64,000 nucleotides of DNA from Streptomyces sp. BK239 (GTDB lineage: Bacteria; Actinomycetota; Actinomycetes; Streptomycetales; Streptomycetaceae), in contig NZ_SHKS01000003.1 of NCBI RefSeq assembly GCF_004217285.1, positions 693,771 to 757,770 of the forward strand. The letters are read 5' to 3'. The translations under genes and the position numbers were made by a program. Shown piece after piece: positions 52,331 through 61,613 of the stretch (position 1 is the stretch's first letter; every line of letters begins with the position of its first letter). The notes beneath the pieces were generated by a model. The model had not been told where the DNA came from. It was given only the letters and a program-made list of their open reading frames with translations, and searched no databases.

Positions 52331-54484
52331 ATGCGGTGGTTGGTGGGATGGAGCAGCGCCGCCACGGGAGCCACCGGCCCCGGCGCCCCCGGGACGGGGA
52401 GCATCGGCGGCCACGGCGGCTACGGCGGTCCTGAGGTCTACGCCGGCGAGGACGGCGGACGGATCGGCCACGACGGCGAGACCCTCCACCCCGTGGGCTC
52501 CCGGCTTCTGTGGGGTGACCCCGACCCGCTGTGGGCGGTCGGTGACTGGCGCCCCGACGAGGTCCGCGTCGTCCGTGCCGACGCCCAGACCCGCGTAGCC
52601 GTCCTCGGCACCTGCGGCGCCACCGACGAACAGCTGCGCGTGGGCCTGTTCGCCGCGCGCGGAGGGGCACTTCGGCATCTGACGGCCTGGCCGGGCAGCT
52701 ACACCGCGGTCGTCCAGGTCGGACGCCGCATCACCGTCTGCGGCGATCTGGCGGGCGCGCGCCCGGTGTTCCACACCCCCTGGGCCGGCGGCACCGCCTA
52801 CGCGACGGCCGCCCTGCCGCTGGCCGACCTCATCGAGGCCAACCTCGACTTCGGCCACCTGGCCGCCCTGCTCGCCGCCCCCGACGTCCCGGCCGCGGTC
52901 CACGACTCCACCCCCTACGACGGCGTACGACGGATTCCGCCGGGGCACGCGCTCATCCTGCGCGCCGGGGCGCGCGAGGTCGCCGGGTACGAGCAGGTCG
53001 CCTCGCTCGCCGTGGCCGCCGCCCCCGTCGACCCCGACAGCGCGGTGGACGCCGTACGCGACGCGCTCGTAGAAGCGGTACGCGCGCGTCTGTCCGCGCC
53101 GCGCCACGTCCCCGACATCGATCCCGGGCCGGTGCCCGGAATGGGGCCCGCCGAGCGACGCGCCGCGCGCGGGATGCCCGTGCCGGGCATCGGCGCCGAC
53201 CTCTCCGGCGGCCCCGCCTCCACCACCCTCGCGCTGCTCGCCGCCGGCCTGCCCGGCATGCCGGGCACCGTCCTGGGCCACGGCACGGGCGCCGGTGAAC
53301 GTCTGCTGGCCGTCACCTTCAACGACCTGGCCGTCGGCGGCCACGAAGCGGAACTGGAGCGCGCCGGCGCCCTCGCGGCCGGCCCGCGCCTGCACCACGT
53401 CGTCGTCCCCGGCGGCGAGGAGACCCTGCCGTACGCCGATCTAGACGGGCCGCTGACCGACGAGCCAGGGGCGAGCCTGGTGACCGCCGCCCGGCACCGC
53501 GCGCGCCTCGCCGCGGGCAGCGCCGACCACTTCACCGGGTACGGCGCCCGGCAGGTCCTCGACGCCCACCCGGCGCGGCTGGCCGACCTGCTGATGGACC
53601 GCAAGAGACGCCACCTCGTGCGCCCCGTCGCCGCCCTCACCAAGGCGGACGGCTCCGTGTTCGTCCCCGCGCGCGTGTACGGCGCCGCCCGAAGACTCGC
53701 CCGCACGCCCTACCGGGCGGGCGTGGAGAACCTCGCCGACCGGCTCCTGCACCGCCGTTTCGACGACCCCGGGGACGCGGCGGGAGCCGTCGGGGCCTCC
53801 CTGGCGGCCCTCGCCTGGGGCGGACCGGGGCCCGCCGCACGCTGGCTGACCGGCGAGGCACTCGCTGAAGTATCGGTTCGTCTCCAGAGCACGGCCCACC
53901 GGGCCGGGGTGGGGCCCGGCCAGCGCCCCGGCGACTACCGCGCGCGTGCGGCGCTGGCGCGGTACGCGGCGGACCTGCGCATCCTGGAGCAGGCCGCAGA
54001 ACTGCGCTCCCAGCGGCTGCACACGCCGTTCCTCGACAACCAGGTCGTCCGCGCCTGCCGCGCCCTGCCGGAGACCCTGCGCGTGCAGCCGGGGGCGCGG
54101 GCCGCGATCCTGCGCACCGTGCTGAAGGGGGCCGGCGTCGCCGAACTGCCGACCGGCTGGGGCGCGCCCTCCCAGGCCTCCACCGCCGCGGCGGCCCGAG
54201 CGGGCCTGCGCATGGCCACGGACCCGCTGCTCGCCCTCTTCGACGCTCCTCTGCTCGCCGAGGCCGGCCTGGTGGAGGCCCGCGTCGTCCGCAAGGCGCT
54301 GCGCGGGGCGGCCGCAGGCGAACCCCTGCCGCTGGACGGCCTCGCCGACCTCGTCTCCCTCGAACTGTGGCTGCGTCGCCTCCTCGCCCGTAGGGGCACC
54401 TGCTGGACGGGTACTCCGGCCCGCTCCCGCGCGGTCCCGGCGGGTATCGCCCCGCAGCGGCGGGCGGTGTCCTCCGGCGGGTGA
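52331..54484 (+). CDS. Asparagine synthase-like protein without glutaminase cysteine
   Basis: A 717-residue protein of the asparagine synthetase B fold. The N-terminal region (to about 210) corresponds to the class II glutaminase domain but begins MRWLVGWSS and has no cysteine at position 2. The C-terminal half has the ATP-pyrophosphatase loop ADLSGGPASTTLALLA and the FTGYGARQVLDAHP and ELRSQRLHTPFLDNQVV segments. Related proteins without the cysteine act as amide-bond formers, such as lasso-peptide cyclases and beta-lactam synthetase. No precursor peptide or leader peptidase gene is nearby. GGAGG lies 5 bases before ATG 52331. Convergent with the sigma gene, 3 bases apart. Confidence 0.8.
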   Translation: MRWLVGWSSAATGATGPGAPGTGSIGGHGGYGGPEVYAGEDGGRIGHDGETLHPVGSRLLWGDPDPLWAVGDWRPDEVRVVRADAQTRVAVLGTCGATDEQLRVGLFAARGGALRHLTAWPGSYTAVVQVGRRITVCGDLAGARPVFHTPWAGGTAYATAALPLADLIEANLDFGHLAALLAAPDVPAAVHDSTPYDGVRRIPPGHALILRAGAREVAGYEQVASLAVAAAPVDPDSAVDAVRDALVEAVRARLSAPRHVPDIDPGPVPGMGPAERRAARGMPVPGIGADLSGGPASTTLALLAAGLPGMPGTVLGHGTGAGERLLAVTFNDLAVGGHEAELERAGALAAGPRLHHVVVPGGEETLPYADLDGPLTDEPGASLVTAARHRARLAAGSADHFTGYGARQVLDAHPARLADLLMDRKRRHLVRPVAALTKADGSVFVPARVYGAARRLARTPYRAGVENLADRLLHRRFDDPGDAAGAVGASLAALAWGGPGPAARWLTGEALAEVSVRLQSTAHRAGVGPGQRPGDYRARAALARYAADLRILEQAAELRSQRLHTPFLDNQVVRACRALPETLRVQPGARAAILRTVLKGAGVAELPTGWGAPSQASTAAAARAGLRMATDPLLALFDAPLLAEAGLVEARVVRKALRGAAAGEPLPLDGLADLVSLELWLRRLLARRGTCWTGTPARSRAVPAGIAPQRRAVSSGG

Positions 54485-54487
54485 ACC

Positions 54488-56986
54488 TCAGGAACAGGTG
54501 AACCGCGACTCCGCCCAGTCGGCCAGGACCACGGTGCCGAGGCCGCGGCGCGGCTCGACCTCCAGCCGGACGGTCCTGCGGCCGGCGAGATCCACATGGA
54601 CGGGTACGGCGGGCTCGCCGCCCTCCAGCGCACCGGACGTCCACAGCGGGACTCCGTCGGCGTGGACGGCGAAGGAGACGCCGCCGATGCGCCGCGTCAG
54701 GTCGTCCACGCCCACCAGGGCGTCGAACGCCGTGCAGGCGCGGTTCAGCTCGACGGTCACCGAGGAGTCGCCGTGCACGGTCACGCCCGAGTCGCGCTGC
54801 CACACCCAACTGCTCCGGGCGAGCCGGATCTCGGGGCGGGAACCGTCGCCCACGAGGTCGAAGTCGAGCTCGTTGAACCGGAAGACGGAGGGAGCCGGGG
54901 CGGGCGGGGGCGGTGTGGGGGTGGGCGTCGGGGTCGGGGTGGGTGCGGAGGACGGCGGCTGGGCCGCCGGGACCGCCGAAGGCTCTGGGACGGTCGACGT
55001 GGACGTGGGCTCGACCGCGTGGACGGGAAGGATCTCCGCCGGTCCGGAAAGGGGTTCTTCCCGCGCCACCGACGGGCGGCCGGACGTCGGCGACGGCGTG
55101 AGCGGCGGCTGTGCCGGGCTGGGCGTCACCTCCTCCGGAAGAACGACCGGCGCCGAGACGGAGGGCGTTGCCTCAGGCCGCTCACCGGGACCGTCGTCAC
55201 CGACAAGGGCGAGAACGACCACCGCGACGGCGGCGACGGCCACCACCCCGGCGGCGACACCGGCCTTGACGGCCCCACCGGCCACCACGCCGCCGTTCGC
55301 GAATGGCCCAGCGGCCCCGGCGCCACCGTTCGTGAGGGCCCCCGCGGCCCCGGCCGACGCGCCGCTTCCCCCGACACCCGCCGCCGAAGAGCCCCCACCC
55401 CCTACGGCAGCCCCGCCGACGCCGCTGCCTGCTGTGATGCCTGCGCCGGTGGCACCGCCGGCGCCGCCGAGGCTGCCGACTGCGCTGCCTGTCGTGACGC
55501 CCGCACCTGTGGCACCGCCAGCCCCGGCACCCGCCGCGCCGACGACACCGCCGCCTGCCGTGAGGCCCGCACTTGCCGCTCCTGCCGTCCCGGCGCCTGC
55601 CGCACCGGCGGTTCCCGTCGCCCCGCCCGCGGTTGCGAGGCCCGCGCCTGTCACGCCGGCCGCAGCCCCAGCGGCTCCCGTCGCCCCGGGGCCTGCCGCG
55701 ATGCCGGCCCCCGTGGCGCCGGCAGCCCCGCCGCCTGCTGTGGCCCCCGTCGCCATGCCGCCCGCGGCCGTGCCTACGCCGCCAGTTGCAACCCCACCCG
55801 CGCCGCTCGTTGCAGCCGCACCCGCGCCGCCCGCTGCCGCGCCCCCTGCCGCGGCGGCTCCGGTTCCCCCGCCGCCTACCGTCCCCGTGGCCCCCGTCGC
55901 CGTACCGCCCGCGGCCGCACCCGCGCCGCCGGTTGCAGCCCCGCCCGCAGTCATGCCCGCGCCGCCCGCTGCCGCGCCCGCGCCCGCGCCCCCCGCCAGG
56001 ATCGCCGCCGCCTTGGCGTAGCCCGATGCACCGAGCCAGCCGAGTACGGCCAGAGGGACGACCGCGGGGATCGTACCGGCGACCTCCTCGAGTTGGAGGG
56101 CCGCCAGCCGGCACCTCGCGCACTCGTCCAGGTGCCTGCTCAGGCCCCGTTCGGCGCGGGTGCGCAGGCGACGGCGGGCGTAGGCGCCGAGCCGGTCGGC
56201 GTAGCGGGCGCACTCCTCGTCGCTCATGAGGGTGGCGTTCACGTGAGCCTGGAGATACGCCTGCTTGAGGCCCTCGCGGGCCCGACTGGCCAGGACGCGC
56301 GTGCCGTTGGCGTCGAGGCCGAAGAGCGTGGCGACCTCGCTCGGCGACTCGTCCTCGACCTCGGTGTGCCACAACACGGCCTGCCAGCGCTCCGGCAGCG
56401 AGCGGAAGGCCCGCATCGCCATGGACCGCTCCGCCTCGTGCATCGCGCTCACGTCGGCGCCCTCGTCGAGGGTGTCGTGCCCGGAGGTCTCGGCCGAGCG
56501 GGCCGCCCGATCCGCGAACACCGCGAAGTCGTCGACGAGTTGCTCCCGCCTGGCCGATTGCGCCCACCCCGCGGCGACGCGCCGGACACAGGTGAGCAGA
56601 TAAGCGCGTACGGCGTGCCGGGGTCCCGAACCGCCGCGCACCGCCTGGAGCATCCGCGCGAAGACCTCGGCGGTGAGGTCGTCGGCGGTGTGGGCGTCGT
56701 GGCAGCACGTGCGCGCGTAGCGGCGTACGGCGTCGGCGTGACGGCGGTACAGCTCCTCGTACGCCGTGCCGTCGCCCGCGCTCATCCGGGCGACGAGGTC
56801 GCCGTCGGCCGGCGGGGTCTCCCGCGGCGCCGGGATGTCGCCGTCGCGCCGCTCGCGCTGGGGCGGGACACCGCCCGCGGAGAAGGCCCCCGCGCGTCCG
56901 TCCCGGCCGGGAGCCAGCGGTGAGATCCGCCCCCTGGCCCGTGCGTCACCGTCGTCCTGTGAGGCGTCCCGCCCGCCAACGCTCAT
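54488..56986 (-). CDS. ECF sigma factor fused to anti-sigma zinc finger, membrane anchor and extracellular domain
   Basis: An 832-residue multidomain protein. Residues 75-145 are sigma region 2 (YEELYRRHADAVRRYARTCC, DLTAEVFARML), 190-245 region 4 (SLPERWQAVLWHTEVEDESPSEVA). At 285-292 lies the anti-sigma zinc motif HLDECARC. Residues about 330-590 are almost only Gly, Ala, Thr and Val. Then come a helix (VAAGVVAVAAVAVVVLALVG), a Pro/Thr-rich spacer and an NPCBM-like sugar-binding domain (FNELDFDLVGDGSRPEIRLA to LADWAESRFTC). The layout matches sigma factors of the ECF52 kind. Sigma release would need proteolysis. ATG 56986 chosen; a GGGGG site is upstream. Confidence 0.88.
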   Translation of the reverse strand: MSVGGRDASQDDGDARARGRISPLAPGRDGRAGAFSAGGVPPQRERRDGDIPAPRETPPADGDLVARMSAGDGTAYEELYRRHADAVRRYARTCCHDAHTADDLTAEVFARMLQAVRGGSGPRHAVRAYLLTCVRRVAAGWAQSARREQLVDDFAVFADRAARSAETSGHDTLDEGADVSAMHEAERSMAMRAFRSLPERWQAVLWHTEVEDESPSEVATLFGLDANGTRVLASRAREGLKQAYLQAHVNATLMSDEECARYADRLGAYARRRLRTRAERGLSRHLDECARCRLAALQLEEVAGTIPAVVPLAVLGWLGASGYAKAAAILAGGAGAGAAAGGAGMTAGGAATGGAGAAAGGTATGATGTVGGGGTGAAAAGGAAAGGAGAAATSGAGGVATGGVGTAAGGMATGATAGGGAAGATGAGIAAGPGATGAAGAAAGVTGAGLATAGGATGTAGAAGAGTAGAASAGLTAGGGVVGAAGAGAGGATGAGVTTGSAVGSLGGAGGATGAGITAGSGVGGAAVGGGGSSAAGVGGSGASAGAAGALTNGGAGAAGPFANGGVVAGGAVKAGVAAGVVAVAAVAVVVLALVGDDGPGERPEATPSVSAPVVLPEEVTPSPAQPPLTPSPTSGRPSVAREEPLSGPAEILPVHAVEPTSTSTVPEPSAVPAAQPPSSAPTPTPTPTPTPPPPAPAPSVFRFNELDFDLVGDGSRPEIRLARSSWVWQRDSGVTVHGDSSVTVELNRACTAFDALVGVDDLTRRIGGVSFAVHADGVPLWTSGALEGGEPAVPVHVDLAGRRTVRLEVEPRRGLGTVVLADWAESRFTCS
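55270..56010 (-). repeat. Low-complexity Gly/Ala-coding region of the sigma fusion
   Basis: About 740 bp of degenerate GCC/GGC/ACC-type triplet repeats coding a 250-residue Gly/Ala/Thr tract. All three minus frames and the opposite strand stay open here, which produces several spurious long frames. Length polymorphism between strains is likely. Confidence 0.8.
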
Positions 56987-57089
56987 CGCGCAAAGCCCCC
57001 GCCGCCCGCACAACCGGTCCCGATCACGGCGTCAGAGTGCCACACCGGAGTCGGCCCGCCGACCGCGCGAAAACACGAAAGTGCGGGTC

Positions 57090-57119
57090 GGGGCGGGAAC
57101 GCCGAAACGTCCCCGCCCC
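57090..57119 (-). terminator. Terminator of the atrA-like gene
   Basis: 8-bp G-C stem (57090-57097 with 57112-57119), 14-base loop, 26 bases beyond the stop on the minus strand. Confidence 0.65.
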
Positions 57120-57144
57120 ACAATCACCCGATCGGAGCAACCCG

Positions 57145-57912
57145 TCAGGAAGAGGGCCGCGACCGCAGCCCCTCCAGCAGGATGTCCAGCAGGCGTGCCG
57201 AAGCCGCCGCCTGCTGCGCCGCGTCCGGCAGCGAGGGCGCCGCCGTCGCGATCACCAGCAGTACGTCCGACACCGACACGTCCGGCCGCAGCTCGCCCGC
57301 TGCCCGGGCCCGCTCCACGAGCTGGCCCACCACGTCGAGCAGCGCCGCCGCCCCGGCGTCGTCCAGGACGGAAGACGAGCTCGCCTCGGACACCAGCCGC
57401 AGCTCACCCGCGGCCGACTGGGACCGCTGCTGCGGCACCCGTGCCAGATCCGCGGCGGGCGCGTCGTCGCCGTCCTCGGCGACCCCGACCCGCAGCACCT
57501 GCGGCGGCAGCAGCCGCCCGGCGCCCGACGCCACCGACGTCCGCAGGAAGCGCGACAGCGCCGACCACGGCTCGTCCTCCTGCCCCAGCGCGGCCCGCGC
57601 CTGGTCCGTCAGCCGGGAGGTCTCCTCCTCGGCTATCCGCCGGACCAGCACGTCCTTGCTGGGGAACCGCCGGTACACCGTGCCGACGCCGACGCGCGCG
57701 CGGCGCGCCACGTCCTCCATCGGCGCGCCGTAGCCCAGCTCGCCGAACACCTCACGAGCCGCGCGCAGCACGTGCTCGAGATTGCGCTGTGCGTCCACGC
57801 GCAGCGGCGTGGTCCGCGGGCCGTCCCCGCGTCCGTTGCCCACCGCCGCGCTCACCGCGCCGCCGGGTGCAAGGGCGGACGCGGACGACCAATGCGTGTC
57901 CTGAATGTGCAT
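57145..57912 (-). CDS. atrA: TetR-family regulator, AtrA-like
   Basis: A 255-residue regulator. The TetR helix-turn-helix is at about 45-90 (AREVFGELGYGAPMEDVARRARVGVGTVYRRFPSKDVL), and a C-terminal ligand-binding domain follows. The start MHIQDTHWSSASALAP and the place between an ECF sigma gene and an NADH dehydrogenase match AtrA of S. coelicolor, which activates actII-ORF4 and other secondary-metabolism and nagE genes. The symbol is given on that resemblance. ATG 57912 is preceded by GGGGGA. Confidence 0.85.
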   Translation of the reverse strand: MHIQDTHWSSASALAPGGAVSAAVGNGRGDGPRTTPLRVDAQRNLEHVLRAAREVFGELGYGAPMEDVARRARVGVGTVYRRFPSKDVLVRRIAEEETSRLTDQARAALGQEDEPWSALSRFLRTSVASGAGRLLPPQVLRVGVAEDGDDAPAADLARVPQQRSQSAAGELRLVSEASSSSVLDDAGAAALLDVVGQLVERARAAGELRPDVSVSDVLLVIATAAPSLPDAAQQAAASARLLDILLEGLRSRPSS

Positions 57913-58053
57913 GAATGATCCCCCGGTAATGACGTCTCCCCCCGGAGACACTCCCCGCCATCGAAAGCCGGAGTGCGCGAAGAGGGGACCGCGACCGGCG
58001 GACCCGCTCGCCGCGGACCCGACGAGCGCTTCCCCCTGACACCCCGTCGACAC

Positions 58054-58292
58054 ACGAACATAGTTGAGAGGCAGTCAATTCAGAAGGGGCAGGTTCCGCA
58101 CGGAGCGCCCCCCGATCGGAGCACGGGCCGTATACGTCCCGATTGCGCCCCTTCCCGCCCCCCAGCGCACCCACGCTGACCTGCACATATGTCAGGAACG
58201 TCGGTGTTTCGGCCAACCCGCCGCGCGCCACGGAACCGGTCACACAAATTGTCGGGCCTGTGGACAAACTCCGGCGACGGGTGCGTCATGGG
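58054..58292. other. Divergent region between atrA-like and ndh genes
   Basis: Contains an AT-richer patch (GAACATAGTTGAGAGGCAGTC near 58058) that may carry the atrA-like promoter, and toward ndh TGGACA (58261-58266) 17 bases from CGTCAT (58284-58289). No gene. Confidence 0.4.
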
Positions 58293-59669
58293 ATGGTGAA
58301 GGAACGTGCGCGCATTCTCGTTGTCGGCGGCGGCTACGTCGGGATGTACACGGCCCTGCGGCTCCAGCAGAAGCTGAAACGGGAACTCGGCCGCGGCGAG
58401 GCCGAGATCACCGTCGTCACTCCCGACCCGTACATGACCTACCAGCCGTTCCTGCCCGAGGCCGCCGCCGGCGCCGTCTCGCCCCGCCATGTCGTCGTCC
58501 CGCTGCGCCGCGTTCTGCCGCACTGCCGGATCATCGTCGGTGAGGCCACCGCCGTCGACCACGCCGCGCGCACCGCCACCGTGCGCACCCTCGCGAGCGA
58601 GGAGGACAGCACCGGCGCGCTGCGGCTGACGTACGACGAGCTCGTCCTCGCGCCAGGATCCGTCTCCCGCACGCTCCCCGTCCCCGGGCTCGCCGACCAC
58701 GCCATCGGCTTCAAGACCGTCGAAGAGGCCATCGGCCTGCGCAACCACGTCATCGAACAGATGGACATCGCCTCCTCCACCCGCGACCACGCGATCCGCG
58801 ACGCCGCCCTCACCTTCGTCTTCGTCGGCGGCGGCTACGCCGGCGTCGAGGCGCTCGCCGAACTGGAGGACATGGCCCGCTACACCACGCGCTACTACCA
58901 CAACGTCACGCCCGAAGACATGAGGTGGATCCTCGTCGAGGCCTCCGACCGGATCCTGCCGGAAGTCGGCGAGGACATGGGCCGCTACACGGTCAGCGAA
59001 CTGCGCCGCCGCAACATCGACGTCCGTCTCGGCACCCGGTTGGAATCCTGCGCCGACCGTGTCGCCGTCCTCAGCGACGGCGCCCGCTTCCCCACCCGCA
59101 CCGTCGTGTGGACGGCCGGCGTCAAACCCGCCCCGCTCCTCGCCGCCACCGACCTCCCCCTGACCGCGCAGGGCCGCCTCAGGTGCACCCCCGAGCTGAC
59201 GATCGACGGCGTCACGCACGCGTGGGCCGCGGGAGACGCCGCCGCCGTCCCCGACGTCACCGCGGAACCGGGCAAGGTCACCGCCCCCAACGCCCAGCAC
59301 GCCCTGCGGCAGGCCAAGCTCCTCGGCGACAACATCGCGCGCTCCCTGCGCGGCGAGCCCCTGCGCACGTACTCCCACAAGTACGTCGGCTCGGTCGCCT
59401 CACTGGGCCTGCACAAGGGCGTCGCCCACGTCTACGGACGCAAACTCAAGGGCTACCCGGCCTGGTTCATGCACCGCGCCTACCACCTCAGCCGCGTCCC
59501 CACGTTCAACCGCAAGGCACGCGTGCTCGCCGAGTGGACGCTGGCGGGACTCTTCAAGAGGGAGATCGTCTCCCTCGGCTCACTCGAACACCCGCGCGCA
59601 GAGTTCGAACTGGCTGCCGGAGGAAAGCCTTCCGACGAGTCGTCCGGCGACCCGAAGGGGTCGTCCTGA
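58293..59669 (+). CDS. ndh: NADH dehydrogenase type II (NDH-2)
   Basis: A 458-residue single-subunit flavoprotein that passes electrons from NADH to menaquinone without pumping protons. It has two dinucleotide folds (ARILVVGGGYVGMYTALRL and LTFVFVGGGYAGVEALAELE), the quinone-side segment YQPFLPEAAAG, and the FAD motif HAWAAGDAAAVPD. The C-terminal membrane-binding helix region includes YPAWFMHRAYHL. ATG 58293 or GTG 58296 could start it; no ribosome-binding site is seen, so the mRNA may be leaderless. The nearby AtrA-like regulator is divergent. Confidence 0.92.
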   Translation: MVKERARILVVGGGYVGMYTALRLQQKLKRELGRGEAEITVVTPDPYMTYQPFLPEAAAGAVSPRHVVVPLRRVLPHCRIIVGEATAVDHAARTATVRTLASEEDSTGALRLTYDELVLAPGSVSRTLPVPGLADHAIGFKTVEEAIGLRNHVIEQMDIASSTRDHAIRDAALTFVFVGGGYAGVEALAELEDMARYTTRYYHNVTPEDMRWILVEASDRILPEVGEDMGRYTVSELRRRNIDVRLGTRLESCADRVAVLSDGARFPTRTVVWTAGVKPAPLLAATDLPLTAQGRLRCTPELTIDGVTHAWAAGDAAAVPDVTAEPGKVTAPNAQHALRQAKLLGDNIARSLRGEPLRTYSHKYVGSVASLGLHKGVAHVYGRKLKGYPAWFMHRAYHLSRVPTFNRKARVLAEWTLAGLFKREIVSLGSLEHPRAEFELAAGGKPSDESSGDPKGSS

Positions 59670-59911
59670 GCCGAATCAGGAACTCCACCGACCGCCCCCA
59701 CGTCTGACGAATGCCGGTCCGGACGGCGGCCGCACTGCCAGACTGCATCCCGCTTCCCGAGCCCCGGCGGACCACCGCCCATCCCCCGACCACCAGGCCG
59801 TCCTCTCTGCTGCAACACCCGGGTGCTGCGACGATGTGCACCGCCGCGCGGCCCCCGGAGCCCAGGCCGGGCCCGGAGCCGGCCGCCGACGACTACGCGA
59901 GGCAAGGATTC

Positions 59912-61564
59912 GTGAACTTCACGCGCTGGAGCGCCCGCCTCCCCGGAACGCAGCGCCGCGCCGCCGCACGAGCCGGGCACACGGTCACCACCCCGGACCG
60001 CCGGGGCGAGGGCTCCGTGCCCGCGGCCCGCGCCGAACGACTCACCGACGAACCGCCCCCGGCCCCCGCCGTCGACGAACTCCCGGTCCGTGAGGTCCTC
60101 GACCGCGTCCCGGCCCTCGTCGCCCTCGTCCACGGCCCCGACCACCGCCTCGCCTACGTCAACGACGCCTACGCGGCGGCCTTCGGCACCCGCCACCCCG
60201 GCGCACCGGCCGCCGAAGCCCTCCCCGAACTGCGCGACCTCGGCCTCATGCCCCTCCTCGACCAGGCGCAGCGCAGCGGCAGACCCCGCACCCTGAAGTC
60301 CCGCAAAGCCCCCGACGGGCGCAACTACACCTTCACCTGCACCCCCGTCACGGAGGACGGCGGCAAGTCCGCCGTCCTCGTCTTCGCCACCGACGTCACC
60401 GACCACGCCGAAGCCGCCGACCGCCTCAGAGCCAGCGAACGCCGCCAGCGCGAGACCGCCGTCACCCTCCAGCGCTCCCTCCTCCCCCAGGAACTCGAAC
60501 AACCGGACGACCTGCGCATCGCCGCCACCTACCACCCCGGCGGCACCGAGGCAGCCGTCGGCGGCGACTGGTACGACGTCATCACCCTCGGCGGCGGCCG
60601 CACCGCCCTCGTCATCGGCGACGTCATGGGCCGGGGAGTGCGCGCCGCGGCCGTCATGGGCCAGCTCCGCACCGCCGTCCGCGCCTACGCCCGCCTCGAC
60701 CTCCCTCCGCACGAGGTCCTCCAGCTCCTCGACGGCCTCGCCATGGAGATCGACGCCAACCAGATCGCCACCTGCGTCTACGCCGTCCACGACCCGAACG
60801 AGGGACGGCTGCTCTACGCCTCCGCCGGCCACCTGCCCATCCTGGTCCGCGACGAGAACGGCGCCGTCCGGCGCGCCGACGAGCCCACCGGCCCCCCGCT
60901 CGGCACCGGCGGCTGGATGCACGCCTCCGGCACCGTCCCTCTCGGCCCCGGCTCCACCGCCGTCCTCTACACCGACGGCCTGGTCGAACGGCGCGACGAG
61001 GACCTGGACGACGGCATCGCCGCCCTGGAGCGCGCCCTGGCCGGCGCCACGGGCACCCCCCAGGTGGTCTGCGACCGCCTGGTCCGCTCCGCGGGCGTCA
61101 CCGCCGACCACGACGACGACGTCGCCGTCCTGGTCCTCCAGCACCCTCACCGCACCGGCGCCGACGGCGAACTCTTCCGCAACGCGGCCCTGGAACTCCT
61201 CGGCGGCGTCGAAGCGGCCCCCCGCGCGCGTGCCTTCGCCTCCGGCGTCCTCACCAGCTGGCGCTTCCCCACCGAACTGCACGACCTCGGCGTCCTCGCC
61301 GCCAGCGAACTGGTCGCCAACTCCCTCCAGCACGGCACCCCGCCGATGCGCCTGCGCCTGCGCCGCACCGACCGCCGCCTGATCATCGAGGTCACCGACG
61401 GAGACGACCACCTCCCGCTCCGCCGCCTCGCCGAACCCGGCGACGAGTCGGGCCGGGGCATCGCGATCGTCGCGACCATCGCCTCCCACTGGGGCAGCAG
61501 ACGCACCCCCGGCGGCGGCAAGGCGGTGTGGTGCGAGTTCCTGCTGCCCAAAGCAGGCGACTGA
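59912..61564 (+). CDS. PAS-PP2C (SpoIIE-like) phosphatase with anti-sigma kinase domain
   Basis: A 550-residue signalling protein. After about 60 variable residues comes a PAS domain (PALVALVHGPDHRLAYVNDAYAAAFG), then a SpoIIE/RsbU phosphatase (LQRSLLPQ, AVGGDWYDVITLGGGRTALVIGDVMGRG, DHDDDVAVLVL with the metal aspartates) and a C-terminal HATPase_c domain (AASELVANSLQHG). It would dephosphorylate an anti-sigma-factor antagonist. Streptomyces have dozens. GTG 59912 follows GAGG by 9 bases; ATG 59834 and 59711 are longer in-frame options. Confidence 0.9.
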   Translation: MNFTRWSARLPGTQRRAAARAGHTVTTPDRRGEGSVPAARAERLTDEPPPAPAVDELPVREVLDRVPALVALVHGPDHRLAYVNDAYAAAFGTRHPGAPAAEALPELRDLGLMPLLDQAQRSGRPRTLKSRKAPDGRNYTFTCTPVTEDGGKSAVLVFATDVTDHAEAADRLRASERRQRETAVTLQRSLLPQELEQPDDLRIAATYHPGGTEAAVGGDWYDVITLGGGRTALVIGDVMGRGVRAAAVMGQLRTAVRAYARLDLPPHEVLQLLDGLAMEIDANQIATCVYAVHDPNEGRLLYASAGHLPILVRDENGAVRRADEPTGPPLGTGGWMHASGTVPLGPGSTAVLYTDGLVERRDEDLDDGIAALERALAGATGTPQVVCDRLVRSAGVTADHDDDVAVLVLQHPHRTGADGELFRNAALELLGGVEAAPRARAFASGVLTSWRFPTELHDLGVLAASELVANSLQHGTPPMRLRLRRTDRRLIIEVTDGDDHLPLRRLAEPGDESGRGIAIVATIASHWGSRRTPGGGKAVWCEFLLPKAGD

Positions 61565-61570
61565 CGAAAA

Positions 61571-61605
61571 AGGGGCGGCCGTCGCCCATGACGACGGCCG
61601 CCCCT
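61571..61605. terminator. Terminator between the PP2C and MFS genes
   Basis: Perfect 14-bp stem (61571-61584 with 61592-61605), 7-base loop, preceded by AAAAA; between convergent genes. Confidence 0.88.
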
Positions 61606-61613
61606 GCCCTGCC

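Noticed and set aside
52331..54484. Lasso peptide biosynthetic cluster
   Set aside because: Only a cyclase-like protein is present; no precursor, leader peptidase or RRE protein nearby.
54498..56923. Plus-strand Pro/Ala-rich frames of 507 and 775 codons across the sigma gene
   Set aside because: Antisense products of the Gly/Ala triplet-repeat tract; no start signals or motifs.
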